A stretch of DNA of 64,000 nt from Cryomorpha sp963741985 (GCA_963741985.1 CAVUKD010000001.1:744001-808000), one strand, 5' to 3'; positions 1 through 8,626 are shown, counted from the stretch's first letter. Made by a program: numbers and translations. The notes: a model not told the origin generated them from the letters alone.

Positions 1-12
1 GTTGTAGGAATT

Positions 13-45
13 CTCTGCGACCTTTGCGAAGAAACTTTGCGAAGC
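13..45. repeat. Short imperfect CTTTGCGAA-type repeat
   Basis: Three imperfect copies of a unit like C(T)TTGCGAA / CTCTGCGA follow one another. A closely related string (CTCTGCGAA, CTCTGCGTAA, CTCTGCGAAGC) occurs at 6948-6986. Both lie just beyond the 3' ends of genes. No coding potential is visible in the first 99 bases. Confidence 0.5.
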
Positions 46-99
46 CGAAGGCGCTTTGTGGTTCAGAAAAACGCGATTTTACTACTGGTTAGTCCGATT

Positions 100-867
100 T
101 CAATACTTCTCAAAAGCTCCTAAACCAAACAGTGCAAAATCATATTTCACCGGATCTACCGGATCGAGCTTTCGCAAATTCGAGGTTAGCTCTACCACCG
201 CTTTCCAATCGTCTTGTTTTCTTGTTAGCAGACCGAGCTTTCTGGCTACACGTGAGGTGTGCACGTCGAGGGGCAAGTAGAGCTGCGCCGGTTTCAAGGA
301 TTTCCAAATTCCAAAATCGACACCGTTTACATCGCTGCGAACCATCCACCGCAGGTACATATTCATTCGCTTAGCGGCAGATCCTTTCAGCGGGTCGGGT
401 AGGTGTTTTTCAGTTCGCTTGAGGTGCGGACTTTTGAAGAACTCAGTTTTAAAACGATTCCATCCACTGCCGGGATTTTCAAATTCTGTAGAAAAGGAAT
501 CAGCCAGAACGGATTCCAGACCACTTTTCACCAAATAAATGCGTCGCAGACTGTGCAAGAACGCTAAAGCATCATCGCCATTAAACGTTCGATGCACGAA
601 TTGCGTAAATGGTTTTAGATCGCTTTCGCGAAAATTGAGGATAAAATCATAAGGTGAATTATCCATGTTTTCCATCAATCGGTTGGCATTGTTGATGATG
701 GTGGTGCGTTGCCCCCAAGCAATTACAGAGCTCAAAAATCCTGCGATTTCAACGTCTTCTTTTTTTGAAAATCTTCGTGGGATTTGAATCGGATCAGTGC
801 CGATAAAGTCAGGATGGTTGTATTGCAGAACTTTGGCGTTAAGCAGCGCTATAGTTTCTTTCTTCAA
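100..867 (-). CDS. TIGR02757 family protein (DUF2400)
   Basis: The 255-residue protein matches the TIGR02757/DUF2400 family common in Bacteroidota. It is recognised from the N-terminal block around FIGTDPIQIPRRF, the IAWGQRTTII segment near residue 50, the central MNMYLRWMVR stretch and the C-terminal LYLPLDVHTSRVARKLGL block. The latter part resembles the helix-hairpin-helix DNA glycosylase fold (Asp/His in PLDVHTSR), but no enzymatic activity is established, so the biochemical role is unknown. The ATG overlaps the last 4 bases of the upstream ABC ATPase gene, so the two are probably co-transcribed and translationally coupled. Confidence 0.88.
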   Translation of the reverse strand: MKKETIALLNAKVLQYNHPDFIGTDPIQIPRRFSKKEDVEIAGFLSSVIAWGQRTTIINNANRLMENMDNSPYDFILNFRESDLKPFTQFVHRTFNGDDALAFLHSLRRIYLVKSGLESVLADSFSTEFENPGSGWNRFKTEFFKSPHLKRTEKHLPDPLKGSAAKRMNMYLRWMVRSDVNGVDFGIWKSLKPAQLYLPLDVHTSRVARKLGLLTRKQDDWKAVVELTSNLRKLDPVDPVKYDFALFGLGAFEKY

Positions 868-1535
868 TGTGCTAATGCGGCTTCTGTGGCAAATTTTCCA
901 TCTACCATTGTGAGCATTCGATCCGCCATTGCAGCCAATTCTTTGTTGTGGGTCACGATCACGAAAGTCTGTTTGAAATCGTCGCGCAATTCAAAAAAGA
1001 GATTGTGAAGATGGGTCGCATTTTTCGAGTCGAGGTTTCCGGAAGGCTCGTCGGCAAAGATCACCGCCGGTTCATTCATCAATGCCCGCGCCACCGCCAC
1101 GCGTTGCTGCTCACCGCCTGAAAGTTGCGCCGGTTTGTGATCCGCACGATCAGCAAGCCCCAAACGATCCAGCAATTTTTCGGCACGAGCCGCTGCCTTG
1201 TCTTTATTCACGCCGCGGATAAATGCTGGAATACAAATATTTTCAAGCGCGGTAAACTCGGGGAGCAGGTGATGAAACTGAAAAATGAAACCAATATTTT
1301 TATTACGGAATGCCGCCAACTCACGTTTACTCAGCGACTGGATGCTCGTATCGTGGATCCAAACCTCGCCGGCAGAAGCCTTATCGAGTGTACCCAAGAT
1401 TTGCAGAAGTGTAGTCTTTCCGGCTCCGGAATCACCGACTATGGAAATTATTTCACTCGGAAGAACTTCGAGATCGACACCTTTCAGCACCTGCAAGTCG
1501 CCGTAAGATTTGGTAATGTTTTTTGCTTTAATCAT
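864..1535 (-). CDS. ABC transporter ATP-binding protein, LolD-like
   Basis: Cytoplasmic ATPase subunit of an ABC transporter of the LolD/MacB type, which drives lipoprotein release or peptide/macrolide export through a FtsX-like permease. From the chosen start (position 1535, MIKAKNITKSYG) it is 223 residues. The Walker A is GDSGAGKTT (residues 34-42), the signature is LSGGEQQRV, and the Walker B is AVIFADEP followed by SGNLD, the classic LolD ending. A longer in-frame start at 1565 adds ten residues that do not look like the family, so I prefer 1535. No permease gene is adjacent, so the partner is elsewhere. The gene overlaps the TIGR02757 gene by 4 bases. Confidence 0.88.
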   Translation of the reverse strand: MIKAKNITKSYGDLQVLKGVDLEVLPSEIISIVGDSGAGKTTLLQILGTLDKASAGEVWIHDTSIQSLSKRELAAFRNKNIGFIFQFHHLLPEFTALENICIPAFIRGVNKDKAAARAEKLLDRLGLADRADHKPAQLSGGEQQRVAVARALMNEPAVIFADEPSGNLDSKNATHLHNLFFELRDDFKQTFVIVTHNKELAAMADRMLTMVDGKFATEAALAH

Positions 1536-1604
1536 TGCGGTGGCGAAGATAGGTTTTTTCGACATTCAGCTACGGAGATCATCCGTTTCAAAATACGTTC
1601 TTCT

Positions 1605-1634
1605 CTTGCAGCTTGCAGCCTATAGCTTATAGCT
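1605..1634. repeat. Heptamer repeat cluster (AAGCTGC / AAGCTAT type)
   Basis: Read on the minus strand this is AAGCTAT, AGGCTGC, AAGCTGC and a partial unit, i.e. period-7 units of the form AAGCNNN. The same units recur at 10211-10262, and related heptamers are at 1964-1984. It lies between the ABC ATPase gene and the small membrane protein gene. Confidence 0.6.
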
Positions 1635-1637
1635 TTT

Positions 1638-1769
1638 TTAATAATGTCTATTCCGATTTTTCTTCTTTTTGTTTTTTGCTTTCATCACCCGTGCAAAGAT
1701 GATAAGGGCTACGATGAATATGCCAACAAAACTCAATTTTATCCCAATCGAAACAGCTAAAAGTGTCAT
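1638..1769 (-). CDS. Small single-pass membrane protein (43 aa)
   Basis: A 43-codon reading frame starts at ATG 1769 and ends TAA at 1638. It has a hydrophobic segment (residues about 2-27, rich in L, V, I, F and ending in FARV). A very basic tail follows (about residues 29-43), dominated by Lys, Arg and Asn, so the positive-inside rule places the C-terminus in the cytoplasm. I do not recognise a family. It fills an otherwise empty gap between two minus-strand genes. An upstream TACCTTTT (1793-1800, minus strand) resembles a Bacteroidota -7 box. The composition is what one expects of a genuine small membrane protein, but it could be chance; homologue conservation would decide. Confidence 0.55.
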   Translation of the reverse strand: MTLLAVSIGIKLSFVGIFIVALIIFARVMKAKNKKKKNRNRHY

Positions 1770-1951
1770 ATTTGATCTTTTTAAAGTGATCGAAAAGGTA
1801 TAAAATATTTTTTAATTTCTCAGAACAAAGGTCGATAGTTCTATTTTACTTTAAACCCCTCAAGTAAAAAATATAGAATCGAAGAACAAAGAAAGCTCAA
1901 ATAATTACGCAATCCATTTTTGAGTCACCCTAAGTCTTGATCTTCACCATG

Positions 1952-1984
1952 ACGCTTTCAGCGTGAGGCTTGAGGCTTGAGGCT
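1952..1984. repeat. Hairpin and three tandem TGAGGCT heptamers
   Basis: ACGCT-TTC-AGCGT (1952-1964) forms a small hairpin. It is followed by three exact copies of the 7-mer TGAGGCT (1964-1970, 1971-1977, 1978-1984), the last running into the stop codon of the DUF5686 gene. On the minus strand the unit reads AAGCCTC, the same heptamer found in the 10211-10262 cluster. The hairpin might also serve as a weak terminator for the minus-strand DUF5686 gene. Confidence 0.6.
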
Positions 1985-4593
1985 CAATTAAAAGAAACCA
2001 AATCCGTAGTAATCCCAATCTGAATTCTAAAATCGGTATACTTTCCATCCAGAAACGCACCGGTAACATCTATTCTGAAAAACCGGAATAAGTTGTCAAT
2101 ACTATATCCCACTTCGGTATAATTCTTAACCGAAGGAGTAATCAAATGATTGATATTGATATTTTCCTTTACTCCAGTCAAGCGTAAAATGCGGATATTG
2201 GTAAGAAGAAACTGGCGGAATTCGTAGTTGATATACGTGCTTAAATATTCATCATTCGTAGAGTAATCGTAATACGGCGCGATTGAATATCCTTGCATTT
2301 GCGCAAATCGGGTGAATATGGTTTGATTGCCCATAAAATGGGCATAATCCATGAAATCCATTGTTTTATTACGCAAGAATTTTCCACCTTCAGTTCGCAC
2401 AGATACATTTCCAAAAAGATTTAGATCGAAACGGTATTTTACCTCAAGCGTCGCGAGATCGTAATCGGCTGTAGATTGAAAAACTCCCGGAATTGCTTTC
2501 TCATATTTGGCGGTAATCGTAGGTGGATTATTTGCTTTCGAATAATTGTCACCATTTTTATAATAACGAGCCCAGGGTTTGTAAATCAGTTGCAATTGCG
2601 CTTTAAATGCTCTCGACATTCCAAAATGAGTGTCGGGCAATTCGATACTAATTGGTGCATTTGGTGGATAGTCGTGATCAGCTCTGGGAAAAAAAACCTG
2701 GCTTGTATTATTATAGGTTTCAATTCTTTCGGCATAGCTGATCCCGGGTGAAAAAGTGAGATTATGCCGCAGGGTATGCTCGAGACCGGCTTCGACAAAC
2801 TTTCGATCATAGACCCGCATAAAATGGTTTTCGACAAAAAGCGAAGAGATGGCGTCCGTAAAAGTTGCAATGGGTTCGTTTTCATTAAACTGACTATAGT
2901 AGTAGCCACCCGAAAGGCGGATTTTTCCTTTTTTCAATCCGGTACCGTACTTGTATTCGGTGGTTATTTTTCCATCTGCCAGATTTCGTGCAAAGGCGTA
3001 GCGAAATAAAGGTGTAATCTCCAGCCGCTTGCCTTTTTCAAAGCGCTTGTAATAGCTCACTCCATATTCAAAATTCCATCCATCCACCGTATTAAACCTG
3101 ATGGAAGCCAGATTGGGTTTTATTCGAAAGTAGTTATCATTTCCTAAGCTGTAATTATTGCCCCAGACCAAGTCTATAATCTTGAATTTCTTTCCGATAT
3201 CCAATGTATCACCAATTTCGCGCTTCTTTTGTTCTACCGCCAGACTGTCCTGAAGTTGGTATCCTTTTTCTTCGCGTTCGGTAAGTGGAATCGGCCTCCG
3301 CATAGCCCAATAGCTGCTGTCGTTTTGATAGGCAGTCGAATCTATTTCAACTTTTCGGGTTTCAATGACCGTGGGTTCTTCGGTCTCTTTTCGTTCCTTC
3401 TTTTCGTAATCGCGCATCAGCTTCCGCAATTCTTTTCGGGTAAGCTCATCACCTTTCATCAGCTTTTCTTCCGATTCACTGATTCCTTTTTCAATTTTTG
3501 ACACCCGCACTGTATCACGCGCATCAATCTCGTCCTGCTCAGTTTTTTCATCCAAAACAGTAAACGAATCACTCAAATCTGGATTTATGGTAATAGAGTA
3601 TTTACTCACTGTGGCGAGATACTGAAACTCAAATTCAAAGCCCAGAATCTTACCTTTCCCGTCATACTTGTGCGACACTGGCATCCAGACATTGGGCAAA
3701 ACGGGCGCAAATATTTGCAAAACATTCACACCAACTCCTTGAATTACAAAATTCAAATCCACGCTATGAATCGCCCAGAGATTCTCAACGACAAAGATTT
3801 TTCCTGCAAAAACATCTTCGCCACGGCTGCGGGGAATTACTTTGATTTCATCGATCTGATAACCTCGATCCTCAAAAGTGCGGATGTATCGAAATTTATA
3901 ATACGCAAATGCCTTTGGCGAAAAAGGCGAGATCAGTCCGGCTATTTCGGGTTCATACAGCGAACTGTTGATATAATTCATCGGGCTGGTATTCTGATCA
4001 TCGCCCGTAGAGCGAATGCTGATTACCTTCTCTTCATAGTTTCCCGGACGTGTATAGGTAATCTCGGAAACCGATTCCGTCACGAAAGTAGCCGACGTAT
4101 CCACACCTTCTTTTTCGAGTGTTTTCCGCAAAAACCAGGGTGAATCCACCAATCGTCCGCCGCCTTTGAGATACACTTCGCAGGTATAATGATCCACCTG
4201 CTGCCGGTGAAAACTACTTTTAGCAATAGCCTTCCGCATGATTTTATATGCCGGATCTTCCTTTCCGCCGTCAACCTCAGCTTGGTTCAGAAGGTAAGCT
4301 TGCTTTTGCAAAATAATATCTTTGGAGATCATTGCATCAGAAACCTTTACGACTTCCTGCTCACTTTTATAGCCTAAAAATTGAAAATTAATATGATACG
4401 TGCCCGACGCCAGTCTAATTTCATACCATCCTTTTTCATTCGAAACGCTCCCCGAACCGGTTTCGGTAACGTAAATTGTAGTAAAAGGCATCGGCTTGCC
4501 GTCCTGATCTATCACACGACCTTTTATTCCCTGGGCTTTCGCCAAAACGGGCAGCAGAAAAATGCAGCATAGAAATAGGTTAAATTTATTCAT
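1984..4593 (-). CDS. DUF5686 / carboxypeptidase-like regulatory domain outer-membrane protein
   Basis: Large (869 aa) predicted outer-membrane protein. A signal peptide (MNKFNLFLCC...LAKAQ) is followed by a carboxypeptidase-D-like Ig fold (residues about 20-105: GIKGRVIDQDGKPMPF, SNEKGWYEI, INFQFLGYKS). Then comes the long DUF5686 region, with a charged Glu/Lys-rich linker near residues 370-430 and a C-terminal half rich in alternating aromatic strands, ending in a phenylalanine-containing strand as beta-barrels do. This architecture is shared with TonB-receptor-like Bacteroidota proteins; the exact substrate is unknown. The in-frame ATG at 4644 is rejected because it lies inside the TATTTTTG promoter box at 4642-4649. 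It is transcribed alone and diverges from sucC. Confidence 0.87.
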   Translation of the reverse strand: MNKFNLFLCCIFLLPVLAKAQGIKGRVIDQDGKPMPFTTIYVTETGSGSVSNEKGWYEIRLASGTYHINFQFLGYKSEQEVVKVSDAMISKDIILQKQAYLLNQAEVDGGKEDPAYKIMRKAIAKSSFHRQQVDHYTCEVYLKGGGRLVDSPWFLRKTLEKEGVDTSATFVTESVSEITYTRPGNYEEKVISIRSTGDDQNTSPMNYINSSLYEPEIAGLISPFSPKAFAYYKFRYIRTFEDRGYQIDEIKVIPRSRGEDVFAGKIFVVENLWAIHSVDLNFVIQGVGVNVLQIFAPVLPNVWMPVSHKYDGKGKILGFEFEFQYLATVSKYSITINPDLSDSFTVLDEKTEQDEIDARDTVRVSKIEKGISESEEKLMKGDELTRKELRKLMRDYEKKERKETEEPTVIETRKVEIDSTAYQNDSSYWAMRRPIPLTEREEKGYQLQDSLAVEQKKREIGDTLDIGKKFKIIDLVWGNNYSLGNDNYFRIKPNLASIRFNTVDGWNFEYGVSYYKRFEKGKRLEITPLFRYAFARNLADGKITTEYKYGTGLKKGKIRLSGGYYYSQFNENEPIATFTDAISSLFVENHFMRVYDRKFVEAGLEHTLRHNLTFSPGISYAERIETYNNTSQVFFPRADHDYPPNAPISIELPDTHFGMSRAFKAQLQLIYKPWARYYKNGDNYSKANNPPTITAKYEKAIPGVFQSTADYDLATLEVKYRFDLNLFGNVSVRTEGGKFLRNKTMDFMDYAHFMGNQTIFTRFAQMQGYSIAPYYDYSTNDEYLSTYINYEFRQFLLTNIRILRLTGVKENININHLITPSVKNYTEVGYSIDNLFRFFRIDVTGAFLDGKYTDFRIQIGITTDLVSFN

Positions 4594-4641
4594 ACAGTAT
4601 TTCCCTGAGACGAATAGCCATTTAAAAAGTAACAAGGTCGG

Positions 4642-4649
4642 CAAAAATA
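4642..4649 (-). promoter_or_regulatory. -7 promoter box for the DUF5686 gene
   Basis: On the minus strand the sequence reads TATTTTTG, an exact match to the Bacteroidota TAnnTTTG -7 element, about 50 bases before the ATG at 4593. No clear TTTG -33 element sits at the usual 19-21 base spacing. Confidence 0.5.
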
Positions 4650-4757
4650 ACCGAAACTTTCAAAGCTTGTTTAGGAGGTGCGGTTATAATTTGAGTCGTG
4701 TCAAATCATTTAGTCAATTGCCGTTTCTGGCAAACTGAATATTATGACACTTCGGCC

Positions 4758-4788
4758 TTTGATAAATTGCCTCGGGTGCGTACATTTG
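4758..4788 (+). promoter_or_regulatory. Bacteroidota-type promoter of sucC
   Basis: TTTG (4758-4761), a 19-base spacer and TACATTTG (4781-4788) match the phylum consensus TTTG-N19-21-TAnnTTTG exactly. The sucC ATG follows 20 bases downstream (4809), implying a short leader. This also argues against the longer in-frame start at 4698. Confidence 0.8.
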
Positions 4789-4808
4789 CCCCACAAAAAT
4801 TTGACTCC

Positions 4809-5999
4809 ATGAATATCCACGAATACCAAGGAAAATCGATTCTCAACTCTTTTGGCGTAGCCATCCAGCGCGGTCTTGTTGCCGACACCCCCGATGAAGC
4901 AGTTGAAGCTGCAAAAAAAATAACGGAAACCACCGGTTCGGAATGGTTCGTTATTAAAGCGCAAATCCACGCCGGTGGACGCGGCAAGGGTGGAGGAGTA
5001 AAAATTGCCAAAAACCTGGATCAGGTTCGTGAGATTGCCGGACAAATATTGGGAATGCAGCTTATTACGCCGCAAACTCCGCCCGAAGGCAAGAAGGTGA
5101 ATAAAATTATGATTGCCGAAGATGTCTATTATCCCGGCGACTCGGAGCCCGACGAGATTTACATGTCGGTTTTGCTCGACAGAGCTACCAGTAAAATTAC
5201 CCTTATGTATTCTACCGAAGGTGGAATGGATATCGAATCGGTTGCAGAAAATACACCTGAGAAAATTTTTAAAGAATCTATCGATCCTGGGCTGGGAATT
5301 CAGGCGTATCAATGCCGAAAAGTTGCTTTTAATTTGGGCCTCAGTGGCAAAGCCTTCAAAGAGATGACCAAATTCGTTAAATCACTTTACGAAGCTTACG
5401 TGGGTTGCGATGCCAGTCTATTCGAAATAAACCCAGTACTCAAAACGTCTGACGACCGGATTATAGCCGTCGATGCCAAAGTAACGCTCGATAATAGTGC
5501 CCTTTTCCGACATAAAGAGTACGCCGAAATGCGCGATCTTTCGGAAGAAGATCCTACCGAAGTGGAAGCGGGTGAAGCCGGATTAAATTATGTACAGCTC
5601 GATGGAAATGTGGGGTGTATGGTAAATGGTGCAGGACTTGCCATGGCTACCATGGACATTATAAAACTATCTGGAGGCGAGCCTGCGAACTTCCTTGATG
5701 TAGGAGGTACGGCTGATGCCAAACGTGTTGAGACAGCTTTCCGAATCATTCTGAAAGATGAAAAAGTAAAAGCCATTTTGGTGAATATTTTCGGAGGAAT
5801 TGTACGTTGCGATCGTGTTGCGCAGGGGATTGTGGATGCGTACAAAAACATTGGCGATATCCGTGTGCCGATCATAGTGCGTCTTCAAGGTACCAATGCC
5901 GAAGAAGCCAAGAAACTTATCGACGATTCCGGACTGAAAGTACATTCGGTTGTATTGCTACAGGATGCTGCGGATCGCGTGAAGGAAGTGATGGCGTAA
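4809..5999 (+). CDS. sucC: Succinate--CoA ligase (ADP-forming) subunit beta
   Basis: Beta subunit of succinyl-CoA synthetase of the TCA cycle (succinyl-CoA + NDP + Pi to succinate + CoA + NTP); cytoplasmic, working with SucD. The 396-residue protein starts MNIHEYQGKSIL, the typical family start. It has the ATP-grasp core (VIKAQIHAGGRGKGGGVK, residues about 40-58), the acidic metal-binding FEINPV block, the GLNYVQLDGNVGCMVNGAGLAM segment and the C-terminal CoA-ligase part (NIFGGIVRCD, VRLQGTNAEEAK). The length equals that of other SucC proteins. No sucD is adjacent, which is common in this phylum. The start at 4809 is fixed by the promoter at 4758-4788. Confidence 0.96.
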   Translation: MNIHEYQGKSILNSFGVAIQRGLVADTPDEAVEAAKKITETTGSEWFVIKAQIHAGGRGKGGGVKIAKNLDQVREIAGQILGMQLITPQTPPEGKKVNKIMIAEDVYYPGDSEPDEIYMSVLLDRATSKITLMYSTEGGMDIESVAENTPEKIFKESIDPGLGIQAYQCRKVAFNLGLSGKAFKEMTKFVKSLYEAYVGCDASLFEINPVLKTSDDRIIAVDAKVTLDNSALFRHKEYAEMRDLSEEDPTEVEAGEAGLNYVQLDGNVGCMVNGAGLAMATMDIIKLSGGEPANFLDVGGTADAKRVETAFRIILKDEKVKAILVNIFGGIVRCDRVAQGIVDAYKNIGDIRVPIIVRLQGTNAEEAKKLIDDSGLKVHSVVLLQDAADRVKEVMA

Positions 6000-6187
6000 G
6001 TGTCTGTCTAAAATGTCCGCTATTGGCGTTGCACGTAGGGTTGAAAACCATCGGGAAACGTATGGGCTATCGAACATTCTGACCGAGACATTTTTATGTG
6101 TTGAAAATTTAAACCGATTCTAATTTCCCGAAAGGGTGTGAGTGCCTCCGACATAACAATACGTCAATTTTGACGTTTAACGGATAC

Positions 6188-6922
6188 ATGCGCAAGGTTT
6201 TCTCCATAGTCTTTCCTGTTTTGTTTTTTTGCCTTACGGCAAAAGGACAAACTCCTACTGATGTAGATTCCTACCAGGGGTTGTACCTGCTGCAAACCAT
6301 TGTGGTAGATGGCGATACCATTCCCGTTGTTACATTGCGAACAGCGCATATTTCGAGCAGCAGACGAGCTCGCAGCAAAAGATATCAGCGAAAATGGGAC
6401 AAACTTCATCGCAATGTAGTGAAGACCTATCCATACGCCAAAGTGGCCGGAGTGCTCATAAAAGCATACAACGAAAATCTGTCTCTCCTTGACACCGAGG
6501 CCGCCCGTGAGGCGTATCTGGATAAATGTGAGGATGATCTGAAAGCGGAATTTGAAGGTGATTTGAATAAAATGACCACAAGCCAGGGGCGCGTGCTTAT
6601 TAAATTGATTGACCGCGAAACGGGAAATACCAGCTACGATCTTATAAAGCAGCTAAAGAATGGATTTACGGCCTTTATGTGGCAGGGAATAGCCAAGATT
6701 TTTGGTACCGATCTGAAAGCCCATTACGATCCGGCGACCAACGAGAATGACTACATGATTGAAGAAATCGTAGCGATGATTGAGTCGGGTCAAATAGCCG
6801 TAGCCACCCGCGAGGTTCAAACCCCCGCAGCACAAGAAGTTCTCGAAGCCCACGACAAACGGCTCCAACGTAAAATCGAACGTCAAAGAAAGCGACAGGC
6901 TCGTCAGGATTCGAATTCGTGA
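6188..6922 (+). CDS. DUF4294 domain-containing secreted protein
   Basis: A 244-residue protein with a signal peptide (MRKVFSIVFPVLFFCLTAKGQ). A DUF4294 domain follows (GDTIPVVTLRT, RRARSKRYQRKWDKLHRNVVKTYPYAKVA, SQGRVLIKLIDRETGNTSYDLIKQLK, FGTDLKAHYDP). The family is restricted to Bacteroidota and has no known activity. The Lys/Arg/Gln-rich C-terminal tail (from about residue 225) is typical. Start: ATG 6188 begins the signal peptide; an ATG six codons upstream (6170) adds nothing family-like. It is likely exported to the periplasm. Confidence 0.85.
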   Translation: MRKVFSIVFPVLFFCLTAKGQTPTDVDSYQGLYLLQTIVVDGDTIPVVTLRTAHISSSRRARSKRYQRKWDKLHRNVVKTYPYAKVAGVLIKAYNENLSLLDTEAAREAYLDKCEDDLKAEFEGDLNKMTTSQGRVLIKLIDRETGNTSYDLIKQLKNGFTAFMWQGIAKIFGTDLKAHYDPATNENDYMIEEIVAMIESGQIAVATREVQTPAAQEVLEAHDKRLQRKIERQRKRQARQDSNS

Positions 6923-6947
6923 TCACACAAATTCTCAAACACCACTT

Positions 6948-6986
6948 CTCTGCGAACTCTGCGTAAACGCTCTGCGAAGCTTGAGG
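6948..6986. repeat. CTCTGCGAA-type short repeat
   Basis: Three near copies of CTCTGCG(A/T)A follow one another and end in GAAGCTTGAGG, which joins this string to the AAGC/TGAGG heptamer family seen elsewhere. A sister copy lies at 13-45. It occupies the convergent gap between the DUF4294 (+) and DUF4197 (-) genes. Confidence 0.5.
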
Positions 6987-7016
6987 TTAATTGCATTCAA
7001 CAAGATAATCTGGATG

Positions 7017-7751
7017 CTACTTCGCCTCTTGCGAACCAAAAACTTTCTTCAATATATCCGTAACCCGCGCTGCCGGATCTTCCCTTATTTTCTTTTCCTC
7101 ATCCGAGATAAGTTTGAAAAGCCCATCGATAGTTTGCTGGGTAACATAAGCCGTAAGATCGGGATTGATCGGCTCGCCGCCGGTAAACTTTGTAGCAGTA
7201 TTGTACGCGCTCGCCAATGGATTGTAGTATTCCGTAAGTTGCACTGAGTTGACCGCTTCAGCTACTTTCGGTTCAAATTTGCTGAAAAGCTGATCACTTG
7301 TTTTGCTGCGTAGATATTCGGTAGCAGCATTGTCGCCACCTCTCAAAAGCCCAAAAGCATCTTCTACCGACATTGATGTAATCGCATTCACGAATATGGG
7401 TTTGGCCTCCTGCACGGCTTTCTCGGCTGCGCGATTCAAGGTTTCTTCGAATTGATTCACCTGAGCGTTTAAGCCCAGTTTCAAAGCGGTCTCCTTTACT
7501 TTCTCCGCTTCCGGCGGAAATGGGATATACAATCTCGGATTTTTATAAAAACCGTCCTTAACGCCAGATAAATCAACCGCATAACCTGTACCTTTTACGA
7601 GAGCTTCCTTCAATCCGGAAGTGACTTCGCTCGTAGTAAGACTTTGACCCGAGCCATTGATGGCTTCGTCCACACCTTTCATAGTGCGTTGAAGATCTTG
7701 TTGTGTGCACGCCAACAGAAATAGGGCGAGAAGTGGAATAAGTTTGCGCAT
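7017..7751 (-). CDS. DUF4197 domain lipoprotein
   Basis: 244 residues starting at ATG 7751 (MRKLIPLLALFLLAC). The lipobox LLAC puts the lipidated Cys at residue 15, so the mature protein is a lipoprotein. The rest is the DUF4197 domain: GLKEAL, FYKNPRLYIPFPPEAEKV, LNRAAEKAVQEAKPIFVNAI, DAFGLLRGGDNAATEYLRSKT and YNPLASAYNTATKF. The family is widespread in Gram-negatives without a known function. The ATG nine codons further upstream (7778) lies within the TACTTTTG promoter box (7776-7783), so it is rejected. Confidence 0.88.
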   Translation of the reverse strand: MRKLIPLLALFLLACTQQDLQRTMKGVDEAINGSGQSLTTSEVTSGLKEALVKGTGYAVDLSGVKDGFYKNPRLYIPFPPEAEKVKETALKLGLNAQVNQFEETLNRAAEKAVQEAKPIFVNAITSMSVEDAFGLLRGGDNAATEYLRSKTSDQLFSKFEPKVAEAVNSVQLTEYYNPLASAYNTATKFTGGEPINPDLTAYVTQQTIDGLFKLISDEEKKIREDPAARVTDILKKVFGSQEAK

Positions 7752-7775
7752 ATTATTTTTTTTCGGATTTGCTTG

Positions 7776-7783
7776 CAAAAGTA
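7776..7783 (-). promoter_or_regulatory. -7 promoter box for the DUF4197 gene
   Basis: The minus strand reads TACTTTTG, a perfect TAnnTTTG element, 25 bases before the ATG at 7751. No convincing -33 TTTG is seen. Confidence 0.5.
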
Positions 7784-7844
7784 AGGCCTTTCATTCAGAA
7801 ATCGACAGGTGAATTTGAATTGAACGCGAATAAGCGTATCAGTT

Positions 7845-8609
7845 TCAAATCTCAACCTTCAACCCATCATACCCTAGAAAAACCCCTTCCGGCAAATCTT
7901 TCGAAACGTCCACATGTTTCCCCATCAGGTGGGAAATATGGGTCAGGTAGGTACGCTTCGGTTTCAATTCTTCCGAAAGCGCAATCGCCTCTTCGAGGTT
8001 GAAATGCGAAATGTGTTTTTTTTGCCGTAAGGCATTCACTATCAAAACATCGAGTCCTTGAAGTTTTTCCTTTTCAGGGTCGGATATAAAATTTGCATCC
8101 GTGATATAGGCCATATTCTCAATTCGAAAACCCAGCACCGGCAGTTTATAATGCAGTACTTCAATAGGAATCACTTCGGTGTGGCTTACGTGAAACGGCT
8201 TGTCCGCATAGATCCGATGAAGATTTATTTGAGGCGCACCTGGATATTTAAAATCAGCAAAAATGTATTGATATTCGCGTTTCAACGCCTCCTCTACCTG
8301 CTGGGTGGCATAAATGTTAAGTGGTTTTCCCGATTTAAAATTAAAAGGACGAATATCATCGAGACCAGCTACATGGTCTTTATGCTCATGGGTGAACAAA
8401 ACGGCATCTACGTTCGACGGTTTTTCGCGCAACATTTGCTGACGAAAATCAGGACCGGTGTCGATTACAATCGTTTGATCATCTACTTCTACCATAACGG
8501 AAGTGCGCAACCGCTTGTCGCGGCTATCTTCCGATGTACACACATCGCACTGACAACCAATTACTGGCACACCCTGTGAGGTTCCGGTACCGAGAAAAGT
8601 TAGATTCAT
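7845..8609 (-). CDS. MBL-fold metallo-hydrolase, PhnP-like
   Basis: Metallo-beta-lactamase-fold phosphodiesterase (254 aa) resembling PhnP/RNase Z-like enzymes. It begins MNLTFLGTGTSQGVPVIGC, with a Cys pair (GCQCDVC) near residue 21 that in PhnP relatives can bind structural zinc. The metal-binding motif HEHKDH (about residue 73) follows GPDFRQQM, and the later metal ligands are in ITDANF and LTHISHLMG. Bacteroidota copies are often annotated only as MBL-fold hydrolases; the true substrate (cyclic phosphate ester or other) cannot be read from sequence. Start at 8609 chosen because it begins the conserved FLGTGTS motif. Confidence 0.87.
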   Translation of the reverse strand: MNLTFLGTGTSQGVPVIGCQCDVCTSEDSRDKRLRTSVMVEVDDQTIVIDTGPDFRQQMLREKPSNVDAVLFTHEHKDHVAGLDDIRPFNFKSGKPLNIYATQQVEEALKREYQYIFADFKYPGAPQINLHRIYADKPFHVSHTEVIPIEVLHYKLPVLGFRIENMAYITDANFISDPEKEKLQGLDVLIVNALRQKKHISHFNLEEAIALSEELKPKRTYLTHISHLMGKHVDVSKDLPEGVFLGYDGLKVEI

Positions 8610-8618
8610 AGGCTTGGG

Positions 8619-8626
8619 CAAAGTTA
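8619..8626 (-). promoter_or_regulatory. -7 promoter box for the PhnP-like gene
   Basis: The minus strand reads TAACTTTG, matching TAnnTTTG, only 9 bases before the ATG at 8609. This would give a leaderless or very short-leader transcript. No exact -33 TTTG is present, so the call is moderate. Confidence 0.4.

Noticed and set aside
4710..5312. Minus-strand ORF of 200 codons
   Set aside because: Antisense to sucC; no family features.
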